Shown: positions 51,684-62,580 of the stretch, in pieces
Layout of the letters: the number at the start of each line of letters is the position of its first letter
Numbering within the stretch: the first letter of the stretch is position 1
NCBI GenBank assembly: GCA_943736015.1
Contig: OX031058.1
Coordinates: 77,001-141,000 of the forward strand
Direction of reading: 5' to 3'
Length of the DNA: 64,000 nucleotides
Source of the DNA: Tridacna crocea
Taxonomy: Eukaryota; Mollusca; Bivalvia; Cardiida; Cardiidae
The notes under the pieces: generated by a model
Told to the model about the DNA's origin: nothing
The model's input: only the letters and a program-made list of their open reading frames with translations
Databases searched by the model: none
Translations under genes and position numbers: made by a program

Positions 51684-51885
51684 TTAACCCTTTCCCAAAC
51701 GACAAATTTTGGACTTGTCCAAACTGACAGCATCGGCAGACAACAAATTCAGAATCGGTACAAATTAGCTCCAGGTCTCTGATACCATAAAAAACATTGT
51801 GGGAAAAGGAGAAAATGCTGATTATTTTCCAAAAGGCTTCTCCATCAGGGTTTTGAAAACAAGGGATTGTTTAGTAAAGGGTTAA
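51684..51885 (-). mobile_element. TTAA-type MITE lacking one hairpin arm
   Basis: TTAACCCTTTCCCAAACGAC to TTTAGTAAAGGGTTAA. One arm (CATTGTGGGAAAAGGAG) remains; its partner is gone. Confidence 0.8.
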
Positions 51886-52279
51886 ATCAAATCATTTTTC
51901 TCCCGAACTTGCACACAAAAGTTTTGTACCAAACAGTTTTGATATTCAGTTGTCCCAAAAAATACTTCAAAGTTTAAATTCAAAATTTTTCATCATGTAA
52001 AACTAATTTTTTCCTCAGAGGACTTGTGAAAACATCCTTGTAAAATACTATATATAACCAACATGAATCCAGGTTAAATAAATACAGATTTAACTTGCCT
52101 GAAGATAGTTGCTGAAGAAGAAATAGCTTATTACAATATTTCCTTTTCCTACAATGTTTTTGAAAGTAGTCTAGAACAAGATGTAAGAAATTATCTGCAG
52201 GAGATAAGGGGCTAAACCCTGAACTCAAATATGAGGTTGGATTTTTTTTTTTTGCCAGAAAATATACAGAGGCAGGCAT
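51886..52279. other. Non-coding stretch
   Basis: A hairpin remnant lies at 52100-52165. No gene seen. Confidence 0.4.
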
Positions 52280-53060
52280 AGAATTTAAGATCAAACTGCA
52301 GTCTGATCTGATCTACTTGGAAAAATAATACAAATTTGAGCTCAACACTGTATGCCTTTGTTCAAATGGAGAAAGCCAGAGACAACTATGTACACTAAGA
52401 GTTAAAATGGGAGAGACAGAGTTTCCATAGAAAAGGAAAATTGTACAGAAGATCAGAAACAGTGTGACAAAAGCAAAGATGGGCACATAGCCATCATTAT
52501 TGCCCAATATACACACATCCATATTGTTCTTTAGAAAATCAAATGCATGTCAATTCTGCTATAAAATGCTCCAGTCTATATAAATAACAATACAAAAACA
52601 TTATGACAAAAGTAAAGGTGGACGTATAACCACCACATTTGTAAAACAGACAATCTATACTGGTGTGACAATTCAGTCCATGTCCATCCAGGAATAAACG
52701 CCCAAATCTTTCAGTGGTACACAAGAAACATTGTGACAAAGGCAAAGACAGGCACATAACCACTATTTCTGCACAATCTACACTGTATTTATAGCACATT
52801 ACTTTCTCTAAACCGAGATGATAACCACTCCAGCCCACCAACAGTATACAAACACAATCATACGAAACATTGTGACAAAAGCCTCTCAATAAATCTATCA
52901 GAAACAGTGTTTACTCGCTATAACCACCAAACATGCCCAATGTCTACACTGTAATGACATACCTCACATAGCTAAGAGAGAAAATAAATATGAAAAACTG
53001 TGACAAAAGCCAACTAACACAAGACCACCTTTGGCCAACAAATTTTACCATGAGACTTTT
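52280..53060. repeat. Degenerate tandem array, about 135-145 bp units
   Basis: GTGTGACAAAAGCAAAG or close forms, followed by GGGCACATAGCCA or CAGGCACATAACCA, recur near 52470, 52605, 52735, 52870 and 53000, usually followed by CAATCTACACTG. Confidence 0.65.
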
Positions 53061-53889
53061 TGTTGAAACTTGCATCAGATAAAAATAATAAAAGTCAGGC
53101 CAAGTTGGTGTCTGAAAGTTTTCTCTGCCTCCAAAGATCAACAAATTCGACTAAAACTTTCTGTACTCAGTATTTTTAAAATTATAACCTCCACAAAGAT
53201 TAAGTTTAGTCCAAATTGTCACAAAAAGCACTACAGCAACAGTTCTGCTGCATTGCATTCCTTCACATTGCTTAGTTTTCTTTTTTAAAGGTTAGAGCAG
53301 ACACTTTTTCATTTTTCAGTTATTCATTGATGCAATATTACATTGGTACTGTTTTTTTTTTTTAACATATTCTGTACTGCAGAATTCTGATCACTGAAAC
53401 AATGTAAGTTTTATCTTATTCATTTATCAAATTTAAAGTTATTCTGTAACATTTATTTACAGGAAAATTACAGGAGTATTTAGAATTTATCCTATTGCAC
53501 AAAAAGTCTTCCTAACCTTATTTAAGGTTTGCATCAGGTTTTAAACTTGTTACATAGGCCAGCGTATGTTTGAGTTAACAGAAGTAATTATTGTAAAAGA
53601 TACTTGTATAAATAGCATTAAAATGTGGTCATAAGCACTGTTTGCAAAACACGTACATTGATCTACAATCAAACATGGATAAAGCACAAGCAAACGTTGA
53701 TTCCTAAAGCAAATAATTACATCTTGAACCCAAATTCAGAACACTGGATGCAGATGTCTCAAGGCCAGATTGAACCAAAGTCATTTCCAGTCAACACCAC
53801 AGAGATACATAAACTCCACAGTACTACAACAAGTACAGAGGTTTTCCTCGTGAACTTCCCCGTTTTATACTGCTGGTCCACATTGGCTC
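53061..53889. other. Non-coding stretch
   Basis: No gene recognised. A frame at 53625-54068 runs into the 53890 repeat and has no motif. Confidence 0.4.
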
Positions 53890-54110
53890 ATACATCATTA
53901 TCACCAAAAGACTCTACTTCCTCACAAGAGCTCACTATAAAATACACATTGTTATTGTGCAGTAAGAACACATCATTACAATCCCAGTGGGAATCAGCTA
54001 CCCATACACAAACTTGGTTAAAGAGTCATTCAAGGGGAAAAATTCACCAAAAGTCTTGTCTGGACTGAGTTACCTCCCTTGACACTGGCAAGTGGTCATG
54101 GGGCCCTTTT
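53890..54110 (+). repeat. Repeat, inverted partner of 49047-49275
   Basis: Contains GTGCAGTAAGAACACATCAT, CCCAGTGGGAATCAGCT and ACTGAGTTACCTCCCTTGAC. Confidence 0.75.
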
Positions 54111-54339
54111 GGTTACCAGAATTTTGACACCAACAATACCCAAATACTACACATAGTTATTAGAGATGGCAACTGGTAACCAGCACATAAATTTCCATAT
54201 TTTTTTTTTCCATAAAAGTAAACTAAAAAGTGTCCAAACTATAAATTTGATTTACAGAATACTTTTCATTTGAGTATTTCAATCCAAAGGACACACAGAT
54301 TTGAGATAATCTTCACTGGCAGTTAAATACTTGACAAAT

Positions 54340-54926
54340 TAAGTCTTTACCATACAACAAAATTTTGGATCCTTCCAAAGTTGGAGGATCTGCAGATGAT
54401 CGAAGTGGCTCAAATGAAGGAATCACTTTTTGACAAAATGCTGGTATTCACATTTCCTCCTTTTTACACAAAGTTTTCCAGATTTTTCTACATGTATCTC
54501 AGAGTCATTACAACATGGAACTGTTTGATAAAGAAGAACTCTACAAAGAAGTTTTCTACTAATTGATCTTAAACATTAATACTTTCGTTCATCAAACTGC
54601 TATAGAGGTAATTTGTAGCTCTTCTTGATCTATCACTGAAGTTCTGGTTAACACATTGCCATCTCTGTAACATATAGAACATATTTATATAAAAGTTTAT
54701 GTCTTTACCAAACAACAAATATTTGGACTGGACCAAATTCAAAGCATCTGCAGACAACAAATTAAATCTTATTAATATCACAGTTTCTGACCTAAAAAGG
54801 GTTGAAAATATTGTGGGAAAAGGGGAAAATGCTGGTCACCAGCATTTTCTCTTTTTCCCACAATGTTTTCCACAGGCTTTTTTTCTCAGGGTCGTTAAAA
54901 GTTGGGCTCATGTGGTAAAGAGTTAA
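54340..54926 (-). repeat. Two family A MITEs
   Basis: 54340-54540 is worn. 54699-54926 is well kept: GTCTTTACCAAACAACAAAT to GTGGTAAAGAGTTAA, hairpin ATGCTGGTCACCAGCAT. Confidence 0.8.
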
Positions 54927-56206
54927 CCTGTTACCTTCTGTAGACAATTTGTTGCCTTGTGCAAAAGGCTACTAAAGAAGACATTATGACAAAAGAAGAA
55001 ATTTCTTGTAGCCAATAGTTATCTCTGTCATAATGTTTTCTCTCAAACAATATTTTTTGACAATAATCCTTACTTTATAAGGATCTTTCTGTAATTGTCA
55101 ATTGAAAATTGATTTCTTCAGAAGATAACAAGTATAAGGCTTTCCCTCCCTGAAGCTTCTGGTCAACATGACATACTTTTTTTTTGTTAGATTATTGAGA
55201 GTTTATAGTGATTTAATAATTTCTTTAAATGCCTATCTAAAAAGTTTCTGTTCATACCTCTATTACTTTTTTGTAAAGGAAGGTAATAACAATCTCCCTT
55301 TGAATGAGGATATAGTGATTTTAGAAAAGAAAATGATCATTCTATGAAGGCAGAAACCTCTACAAGTGGCTCAGTTAGGATGCTGCAATATGCATATTTT
55401 CCAGAGTAAAATTACAGTAGAAATAGATGTTCTGTTTCAGGGTAGGAATACCTTTAAACATATCTTTAATAACCATTTATGTACAGCTGTTATAGTGAAC
55501 CTCTTTTCCATACACAGAGCAAGGAATTCAACCCTTTACCACATAGCAAAATTTTAGATTTGTCCAGACAGAGGGAATTACCATAAGACAATTTAAATGA
55601 TTTGTAACTGACCATATTTCCTCTTACATGAATAGAAAACAGTGTGGAAAAAGAATAAAATGTTTCCAGCATTTTCTCCTTTTCTCAAAATCTTTTCTAA
55701 AACCTTCTCTCTGCGGTTCAATAAAAGATGTGATTGTGTAGAGAAAGGTTTACCTTTTTTTCTGCAAAATACCATTATTTTTGGTGAACAGACAAGATCT
55801 AGATCAGATTAATATCACATGCTGTCTGATCTTAGATCTACACTATCCGACATTGAGACCAGACCAGCTTTTCACTGCAATGTATCAATCTCTCCTCACT
55901 CTATCAATACAAATAAAAATGTCATTCATTGATCCTCATCAACTATATTCAAAAAATGTTGATAATGCATAAGATGCTTCTGTAGCTTTTTTCAAAATAT
56001 TTTCATTGTTTGAATATATGGCTATTACCAAACTTTGGAAGCTGTACATACATGGTTTGACATCACTCAACCTCAGAACAGAAATCTATAAAACTCAGAC
56101 AAAGGTCAAATACACATCACATGACAAGCTTTCCACTCTTTGCCAAACAACAAATTTTAGACTTGTCAAAATTTAAAGCATTTGTAGACAGCAGAATAAA
56201 CATGAC
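54927..56206. repeat. MITE remnants in non-coding sequence
   Basis: 54940-55050, 55528-55752 (CAACCCTTTACCACATAG to GAGAAAGGTTTA) and 56138-56206 are family A pieces. 55790-55860 has a family B-type core (GATCTAGATCAGATTA with CTGATCTTAGATCTACAC). No gene seen. Confidence 0.6.
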
Positions 56207-56416
56207 TTAACCCTTTACTCCATAGATACTCATTTCTACACATTGCTTGTACGAGCCCTTGAAAAGCATTGTGGCAAAAGCTGAAATCACTTTTTAACAC
56301 AATGTTTTCTATGCTATAAAAAGATGTCATATACACATAAGAAACTGCTTCATCCTTGCTGTTATTTAGGGTCAATTAGAGATAACATAGAAGTGCCCTA
56401 TAGGGTAAAGGGTTAA
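56207..56416 (+). mobile_element. TTAA-type MITE, subfamily A2
   Basis: TTAACCCTTTACTCCATAG to CCCTATAGGGTAAAGGGTTAA-type end, TTAA both sides. The hairpin is worn. Confidence 0.85.
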
Positions 56417-57144
56417 AAATTGAAACTTGATTTTAGAAGAGAAAACCTTGTGGGGAAAGGAGAAAATGCTAGTCACCATCATATTCTCCTTTTCCCAAAA
56501 TTATTTCAAAAGGCTTCTATCACAGAGTCATGAAAACCAGCGATTGTTTGGTAAAGACTTAACTCTTTACAGCAAGATGAAATTTCAGACTTGTCCAAAG
56601 CAGAAGTGTTTGTAGAGAGCAATATTAATGTCAATTTTCACATCAAACTTTTAAAGGCGAGATATCATTATTGGGAAAAAAGACAAAACTGATGGTTACC
56701 AGCATTTTGTCTTATTCCCACAATGTTTTCATCACCTTATGTGTTATTCAAACTCAGGGTTGTTTGATAAAGAGAGAGCCTATCACTGTACAGGTTATTT
56801 CTAAACCAACAAAAAACTTTTAAGATTCGAAAGAAGTTGAAAAATCATGCTTTTCAACAGTATCATTATCACTGTGGGAAAAAGAGAATTTGCTTCTGAC
56901 AAACAAATTGCTTCTTTTCCCACAGTAATCTCAGACCTTGTCAAGTGAAAGAGTAGAACAAGTTGTATTGTACAGTATGAGCTTAGACCCATTTCAGTGA
57001 TGAATGACCTTATCAAAAAACCAGACAATAGACCAATAAATCATTCAAATTCTAGTCATATGATTTTGAAAACAGTGATGCAAATGGAGATATTGTTCAG
57101 AATTCACAATTTCTCAACTTGCCACATTTTTTCCCTGCCTTCTA
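56417..57144. repeat. MITE cluster
   Basis: Family A copies at about 56440-56562 and 56559-56775 share a TTAA junction. 56860-56935 is an isolated hairpin (CTGTGGGAAAAAGAG with CTTCTTTTCCCACAG). Confidence 0.65.
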
Positions 57145-57371
57145 TTAACCAATTCCCAAATGACAAATTTCAGACTCTTCTTCACAGAAAGAGTATGCAA
57201 ATGAAAATTTTCAAAAATCAAATTTACATTTGATAAAATTCTCTAATACATGAGAAAACACTGAGAAAAGGAGAAATTACTCATTATGAAAAATATTTCC
57301 TTTTCCCAGTGTTTTCAAAAGACTTTTACTGCAGACACGTAAAAACATGGGATTGTTTGGGAAAAGGTTGA
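57145..57371 (-). mobile_element. TTAA-type MITE (family A)
   Basis: TTAACCAATTCCCAAATGAC to TTTGGGAAAAGGTTGA; short hairpin. Confidence 0.7.
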
Positions 57372-57624
57372 AAGTCTATACAGGATATTTGACTTTTGTA
57401 ATGTATCTATAATTCTAACATGACACATGAATTCTGCTCTATAAACACAGTGCAATGAAAGCATGGTAAAATCTGCAACAATCCATGCAGGGTGACATCA
57501 TTCTCTATCGATTGACATCATTCAATGAGTGGGTTATTCAATGGAATATAATCTTCATCCACAGATTTACTCCAAGTTTGAACTTGTTTTCCTTTCATTA
57601 AAAATTGGCCATGTTAGAATCAAA

Positions 57625-57767
57625 ATAATCTTCTTTCTATCATGGTTTATCGTTCAATAAACCATGTGATTTATGAGGCACAATAAATAAACCACATTTT
57701 ATTGTGCCTCATAACTCACAACTGTGGTTTACTGAACGATAATCCATGATAGTAAGAAGATTATTTC
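57625..57767. repeat. Imperfect palindrome, about 140 bp
   Basis: AATAATCTTCTTTCTATCAT...GGCACAATAAA on the left pairs with TTTATTGTGCC...ATGATAGTAAGAAGATTATT on the right, with internal mismatches. Probably an older fold-back element. The flanks 57372-57624 and 57768-58180 hold nothing recognised. Confidence 0.7.
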
Positions 57768-58182
57768 TTAAATAACCTATTACATCATTAGCACAATTTT
57801 ACACCTATTATAATATTACACCATTAGCAGTTTTACATCCATTATAATGTATTCAACAAATATTGTGTCAAATGGAGAACTTCCTTTAATATAAGGTTGA
57901 GTAATTTTTCCATTTATCACAATGTTTACTTGGCTGTCTGTAAAGATTAAACTTATGAAACAATTCAAATCTGGATATTTCTAAGGAGATTTTGTAATGA
58001 AAATGTTGCTAGATTACTCCATTTACCATGGTATTTTGGTTCTTATTTCAGATATATTCATCTGTATTTGCTGCTTTGGTCTAGAGTTTGAAGACTAACA
58101 AAATGCTAATGATGTAGTAGTTCACTTAATACCAGACAACAAAATTTTAGCTTTGTTTATTATGAAAGCATTCATAATAAAC

Positions 58183-58413
58183 TTTCACCCCTTACCAAAC
58201 AATCCCTGGTTTTTACAACCCTGAGATAGAAGGCTGTTCAAAACATCGTGGGAAAAGCAGAAAATGCTGGTAACCAGCATTTTCTCCTTTTCCCACAATG
58301 ATTTTTTACCCTGCTGGAAACAAATTTTAATTTTTAACTTGCGTCTATTTTCCCATCTGCTGGCGCTTTCAATTCGGACCAGTCTAATAATTTGTCCTTG
58401 GTAAAAGAGTTAA
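58183..58413 (+). mobile_element. TTAA-type MITE (family A)
   Basis: CACCCCTTACCAAACAATCC to TTGGTAAAAGAGTTAA; near-perfect hairpin ATGCTGGTAACCAGCAT. Confidence 0.82.
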
Positions 58414-58962
58414 TACGGCTCCAAGAACTGAAACATGACACAAATGAGGAACATTTGTTTCAAGAGGAAATGGTATAAAGCATTGTGAGAAGAGGAGAAA
58501 ATGTTTATAACTACCAAAGTGTTCCAAATTTTCTCCTTTAATCACAAGCCTTCTTACTGAGGGTTGTAAAATAACAGAATTGTCTGGTAAAAAGTTAATA
58601 CAAATGATACAAACAGATCATTGAGATAAAAGTAACCCATTACTTAATTTAGCAAATATTTTGGACTTCTCTAGTCGATATACAGAGAACAGGAAAAATT
58701 GACATGAACAGAATTTACACTTATCATGCAACAAAGCAGGAAAGCATGACATTAACCTATTCCCAAATAATCAAGTTTCAACAACCAAGAAGAAATAGCA
58801 ATTTGAAAACATTTTGGTAAAAGGAGCATTTTCTCTTCTTAATAGAATGTTTTTACCCATCCCAAAAAAGAATTTCAATTTTTGAATAATATTTATTTTG
58901 TTGTCTGCAAATACTTTTAATTTGGATTAGTTTTAAATTTTGTGGTTTGGTAAAGAGTTAAT
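58414..58962. repeat. Two decayed family A MITEs
   Basis: 58460-58597 and 58754-58962 (TTAACCTATTCCCAAATAAT to TTTGGTAAAGAGTTAA). Confidence 0.65.
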
Positions 58963-59475
58963 GGAAACATTTGAAGAAGATTAATACTTTAAGTTCTGTC
59001 TGATTTCAGATCTGAATAACAGTGTGTCCTAAAATATCAAGTGAAATAGTTTTTTAAAAATTATCCTTACTAATGGGTTACTTACATCTAATCAAGCACA
59101 AAAAAATCAGTGATATACACATAGGCTGTTATAAGGGAATGGAAACCCATGAAAAATGATGTCAAAACACCAACAAATATGAATAGCAGAGCCACAAGTA
59201 CCTCAAATCAGGGACAAATTTGTTCAAAGCTTATTGAAACATTTCACTTTTTTCACTTTTGGCAATATTTTTGTAGATTAAAAAATGTTATTTTTTTAAC
59301 ATCGAAACATTTACAGATATTCCCAAAATCCTTATCTGTCTTTAGCAAAAGCATCTGCTGTTTCTGATGTTTTTAAAAATTCTTTACACAAAATTTTGGC
59401 ATTAGATTTAAATTTTTGCAAACTTCATAATATTTGTGCAAAACCAGTCTTCCATCCCCTTATTTACAAAACACT
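58963..59475. other. Non-coding stretch
   Basis: No gene or clear repeat recognised. Confidence 0.4.
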
Positions 59476-60270
59476 TAACCCATTATCAAATCAGCACATG
59501 TTCTAACAACCCTGAGGATGAAGTCTTTTGAAAACATTGTGAGAGTAAGAGAAAATGCTGGTAACAAGCAAACTCTCCCACAATTTTTTCAAAACCTTCA
59601 GAAGACAAAAACTGCAAGTCAAGCTATATTTACACTGTCTTCTGCAAAGTCTTCCAACATCGAGCCTAAATTTCATAATCTGGTAAAGGATAAACACAAT
59701 ACTTCCTACTCAGGACTTTTTGAAACAATGTAACAAAAGGATAAATTGATTGCAATAAACAGTTTCTCCTTCTGCCTAAGTATTTTTAATCACAAATTAA
59801 GCCATACTTTATAATGTCTATCTTTATCATCCACCGATGTTGAAACACTTTGCAACACCATCCAAAGTTTTTAAGACCCGAAAGAAAACACGCTTTACCA
59901 TTTACCACACAATGACGACTTTTAACGCCCTGAGGAAGAGGCCTTTTGAAAATATTGTGGGAAAAGGAGAAAATGCTGGTAACCAGCATTTTCTCCTTTT
60001 TCCTCAATCTTTTCTACCCTATCAAAGCAAAATTGCACCATTTGTGCCACTTTGAAATTATCGTCTGCAAATGCTTTCAATTTGTATAGGTCTAAAATTT
60101 TGCTATGTAGTAAAGGGTTAAAAACATTGTTGGACAAGGAAAAATGCTGATTAACAACATTTCCTCCTTTTCAAACAATATTTTTCACTCTACAGATAGA
60201 AATTCCATCATTTTAAAAACATTTAAAAACTACCGTCAACAAATGTTTTGAATTCAGAAAACTCTGGATT
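59476..60270 (+). repeat. Family A MITE cluster
   Basis: 59476-59692 (TTAACCCATTATCAAATCAG to ATCTGGTAAAGGATAA) and 59893-60120 (TTTACCACACAATGACGAC to GTAGTAAAGGGTTAA, strong hairpin), then a half copy to 60270. Confidence 0.75.
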
Positions 60271-60621
60271 TCTGACATCCTCCACAAAGTTTCAGGAGAT
60301 ATGAGTGAAGGGATTCGCAACTTTACATAGAAAAGATGGTCATCACTCTCTTAAAGTTGGAAATAAATTTTTGGTTAAGAATATCTGATCAATATATCAG
60401 CGTGCCTGAAACTTGGTAAGAATTTTGATGGTTTTTCTCATCAAAAAGTAGAAAAAGTTTCTGGGTCATTAAAAGTTTGGATTGTGTGATTTATAGGTAA
60501 AGAACAGTCCTAGCCTCATTCTCCAAATTTTCTAAGTTAAAAGTAACACTTGTGATTGGCTAATCCTTTTGGTTTAGCCAATTAGAAAGTGTGTTACTTT
60601 CTAAATCTCAAACAAGACTAA
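60271..60621. other. Non-coding with a short inverted repeat
   Basis: 60535-60603: AGTAACACTTGTGATTGGCT pairs imperfectly with AGCCAATTAGAAAGTGTGTT. Nothing else seen. Confidence 0.5.
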
Positions 60622-60850
60622 TTAACCCATTACCACACAATCCCTACTTTTGACGCCCTTGAGAAAGAAACCTTTTGAAAACACTGTAGGAAAAGGAGAA
60701 AATGCTGGTAACCAGCATTTTCTCCTTTTCCCACAGTGTTTTCAACTCTTCCCAGAACAAATTTCAATTTTTCAGTCACCTTTATTTTGTCGTCTGCAAA
60801 TGGTTTCAATTTGAACCAGTCTAAAATTTTGCTGTGTGGTAATGAGTTAA
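60622..60850 (+). mobile_element. TTAA-type MITE (family A), well preserved
   Basis: TTAACCCATTACCACACAAT to GTGTGGTAATGAGTTAA, 229 bp; near-perfect hairpin centred on GCTGGTAACCAGC. Confidence 0.9.
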
Positions 60851-61353
60851 AACCAGCCTTGAAATGTTAGAGCAAATGTACTTGTGAAAAAAAAAAAGTT
60901 CAAAGGTCTTAAGACTTGAAATTACAGTTTCCCAAAATGTTTTCATCTAGTGTCCTAATGTCATAAATACTCTATCTGGTCCACACTGGCAGGAAACTCT
61001 GTGCACTTTCTCTCTGTTTCTCTCTGTCTGTTCTTTTCTGTCTATCTATTGTGTCATCTTCCTGAAATGGAATGATATTCAATCCTAAAAAATATAAAAG
61101 TTGTTCAGACATACAACTGTTTGTAGAGGGTTAAACAACATTTCCAACATTAGTTATATAATGGCTGGGAATGCATCTATCCATGCCTTCCTGGAGTTTC
61201 TTTTTTCAATACTTCATACAATTTTCTTCCTAAGCCATCAACTGCTTTCCCAAATAACATGGTTAAAACAGTGATCAACAGAATTGATCCTACCACAATG
61301 ATTAGTAATCAATCCTAGAAAAGGACTAGCTCAAGCTGATAATTCGACAGTAA
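60851..61353. other. Non-coding with SINE fragment
   Basis: About 61160-61330 is a minus-strand fragment of the 22172-type SINE (TCCATGCCTTCCTGGAGTTTC, CAACTGCTTTCCCA). Confidence 0.6.
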
Positions 61354-61456
61354 ACAAGAGGACCATGATGGTCCTATATCGCTCATCTGAAGACCAAGCT
61401 GTAAATCAAACTTGTGACCCCTGGGCAGGGCCAGTTTTGACCCCAAGGGCATCCTA
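61354..61456 (-). mobile_element. HINE-like 3' end, truncated
   Basis: ACAAGAGGACCATGATGGTC is the complement of a family 3' hairpin and CTCTTGT end, followed by part of one family 2 unit. Confidence 0.65.
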
Positions 61457-62580
61457 AGACAAGTGTGCCAAGATGGCCCTGGTTCGCTCACCTGAATTTT
61501 TGAGAGGACCATAGCCAATTTTTTCACAATCTAAACAACCATTTCAGAGAAGAATTTCTTCATGTCTGTATAGCGTAAATAACCCACAGCCATCAGAGCC
61601 ATGTTTCTTTATGGATCAAAATATTTCGAGCAATTTTTTAAAAGGGTCAACTAAGATACATTTCTGTGAAATTATTTCAGAACCTGATCAGCCGTTTCAG
61701 AGAGGAATTTTAAAAAAATTCCTTCATGGCCATATAGTGCAAGTAGTCCCCATTCAACAGAGTCATGTTTTTTGACGAATCAAAGGGTCACCCATGGAAC
61801 ATCTCTGTAAAATAATTTCAAAATCTGACCAGCGGTTTTAGAGAAGAAGAGTTTTTAAGAATTTCTTCATTTCCCTATAGTGCAAGTAGCCCCAATTCAC
61901 CTGAGCCACAGTTTTTGACGAATCAAAATTTTGCAAACAAGTTTTGAAAAGTGTCATTCAAAGAATCTCTCTGTGAAATTATTTCAATTTCTGACAGCGG
62001 TTTCAGAGAAGAAGAATTTTAAAGAATTTCTGTAAAGTGCAAGTAGCCCCCATTCACCAGAGCCATGATTCTTGACGGATCAAAATTTCGCGAACAATTT
62101 TTAAAAAGGGTCATCCAAGGAACATCTCTGTGAAATTATTTCAAAATCTGACAAGCCATTTCAGAGAAGAAGAATTTTTAAGAATTCCTTTATTTCTGTA
62201 TAGTGCAAGAAGCCCCCATTCACCAGAGCCATGTTTCTAGACGTATCAAAAAATCACAAACAAGTTTTGAAAAGGGTCACCCAAGGAACATCTCTGTGAA
62301 ATTATTTTAAAATCTGACCAGCGGTTTCAGAGGAGAAGATTTTTAAAGAATTTCCTAGAAAATTCCATTTGGTTGCCATGTCAACCAGAGTTTTTGACGG
62401 AATCAAATTCTGTGAACAATTTTTAAAGAAGACCTCCCAACGAACATTCCAGCCAAGTTTGGTCCAAATTGGCCCAGTGGTTTAGGAGGAGTTGATGTTT
62501 AAAGAATTGTTGACGACGCACGATGGACAGCCAGTGACCCTAAAAGCTGCCCTTGAGCACGTTGTGCTCAGATGACCTAA
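61457..62580 (-). mobile_element. Helentron/HINE-like element, minus strand
   Basis: The 3' end is at 61457 (GCCAAGATGGCCC hairpin, then TCGCTCACCTGA). About six units of roughly 155 bp follow (CATCTCTGTGAAATTATTTC, CCATTCACCAGAGCCATG). The 5' end lies near 62545-62580 with a worn GAGCACGTTGTGCTC stem and GACGACGCACGATGGAC. Confidence 0.65.
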
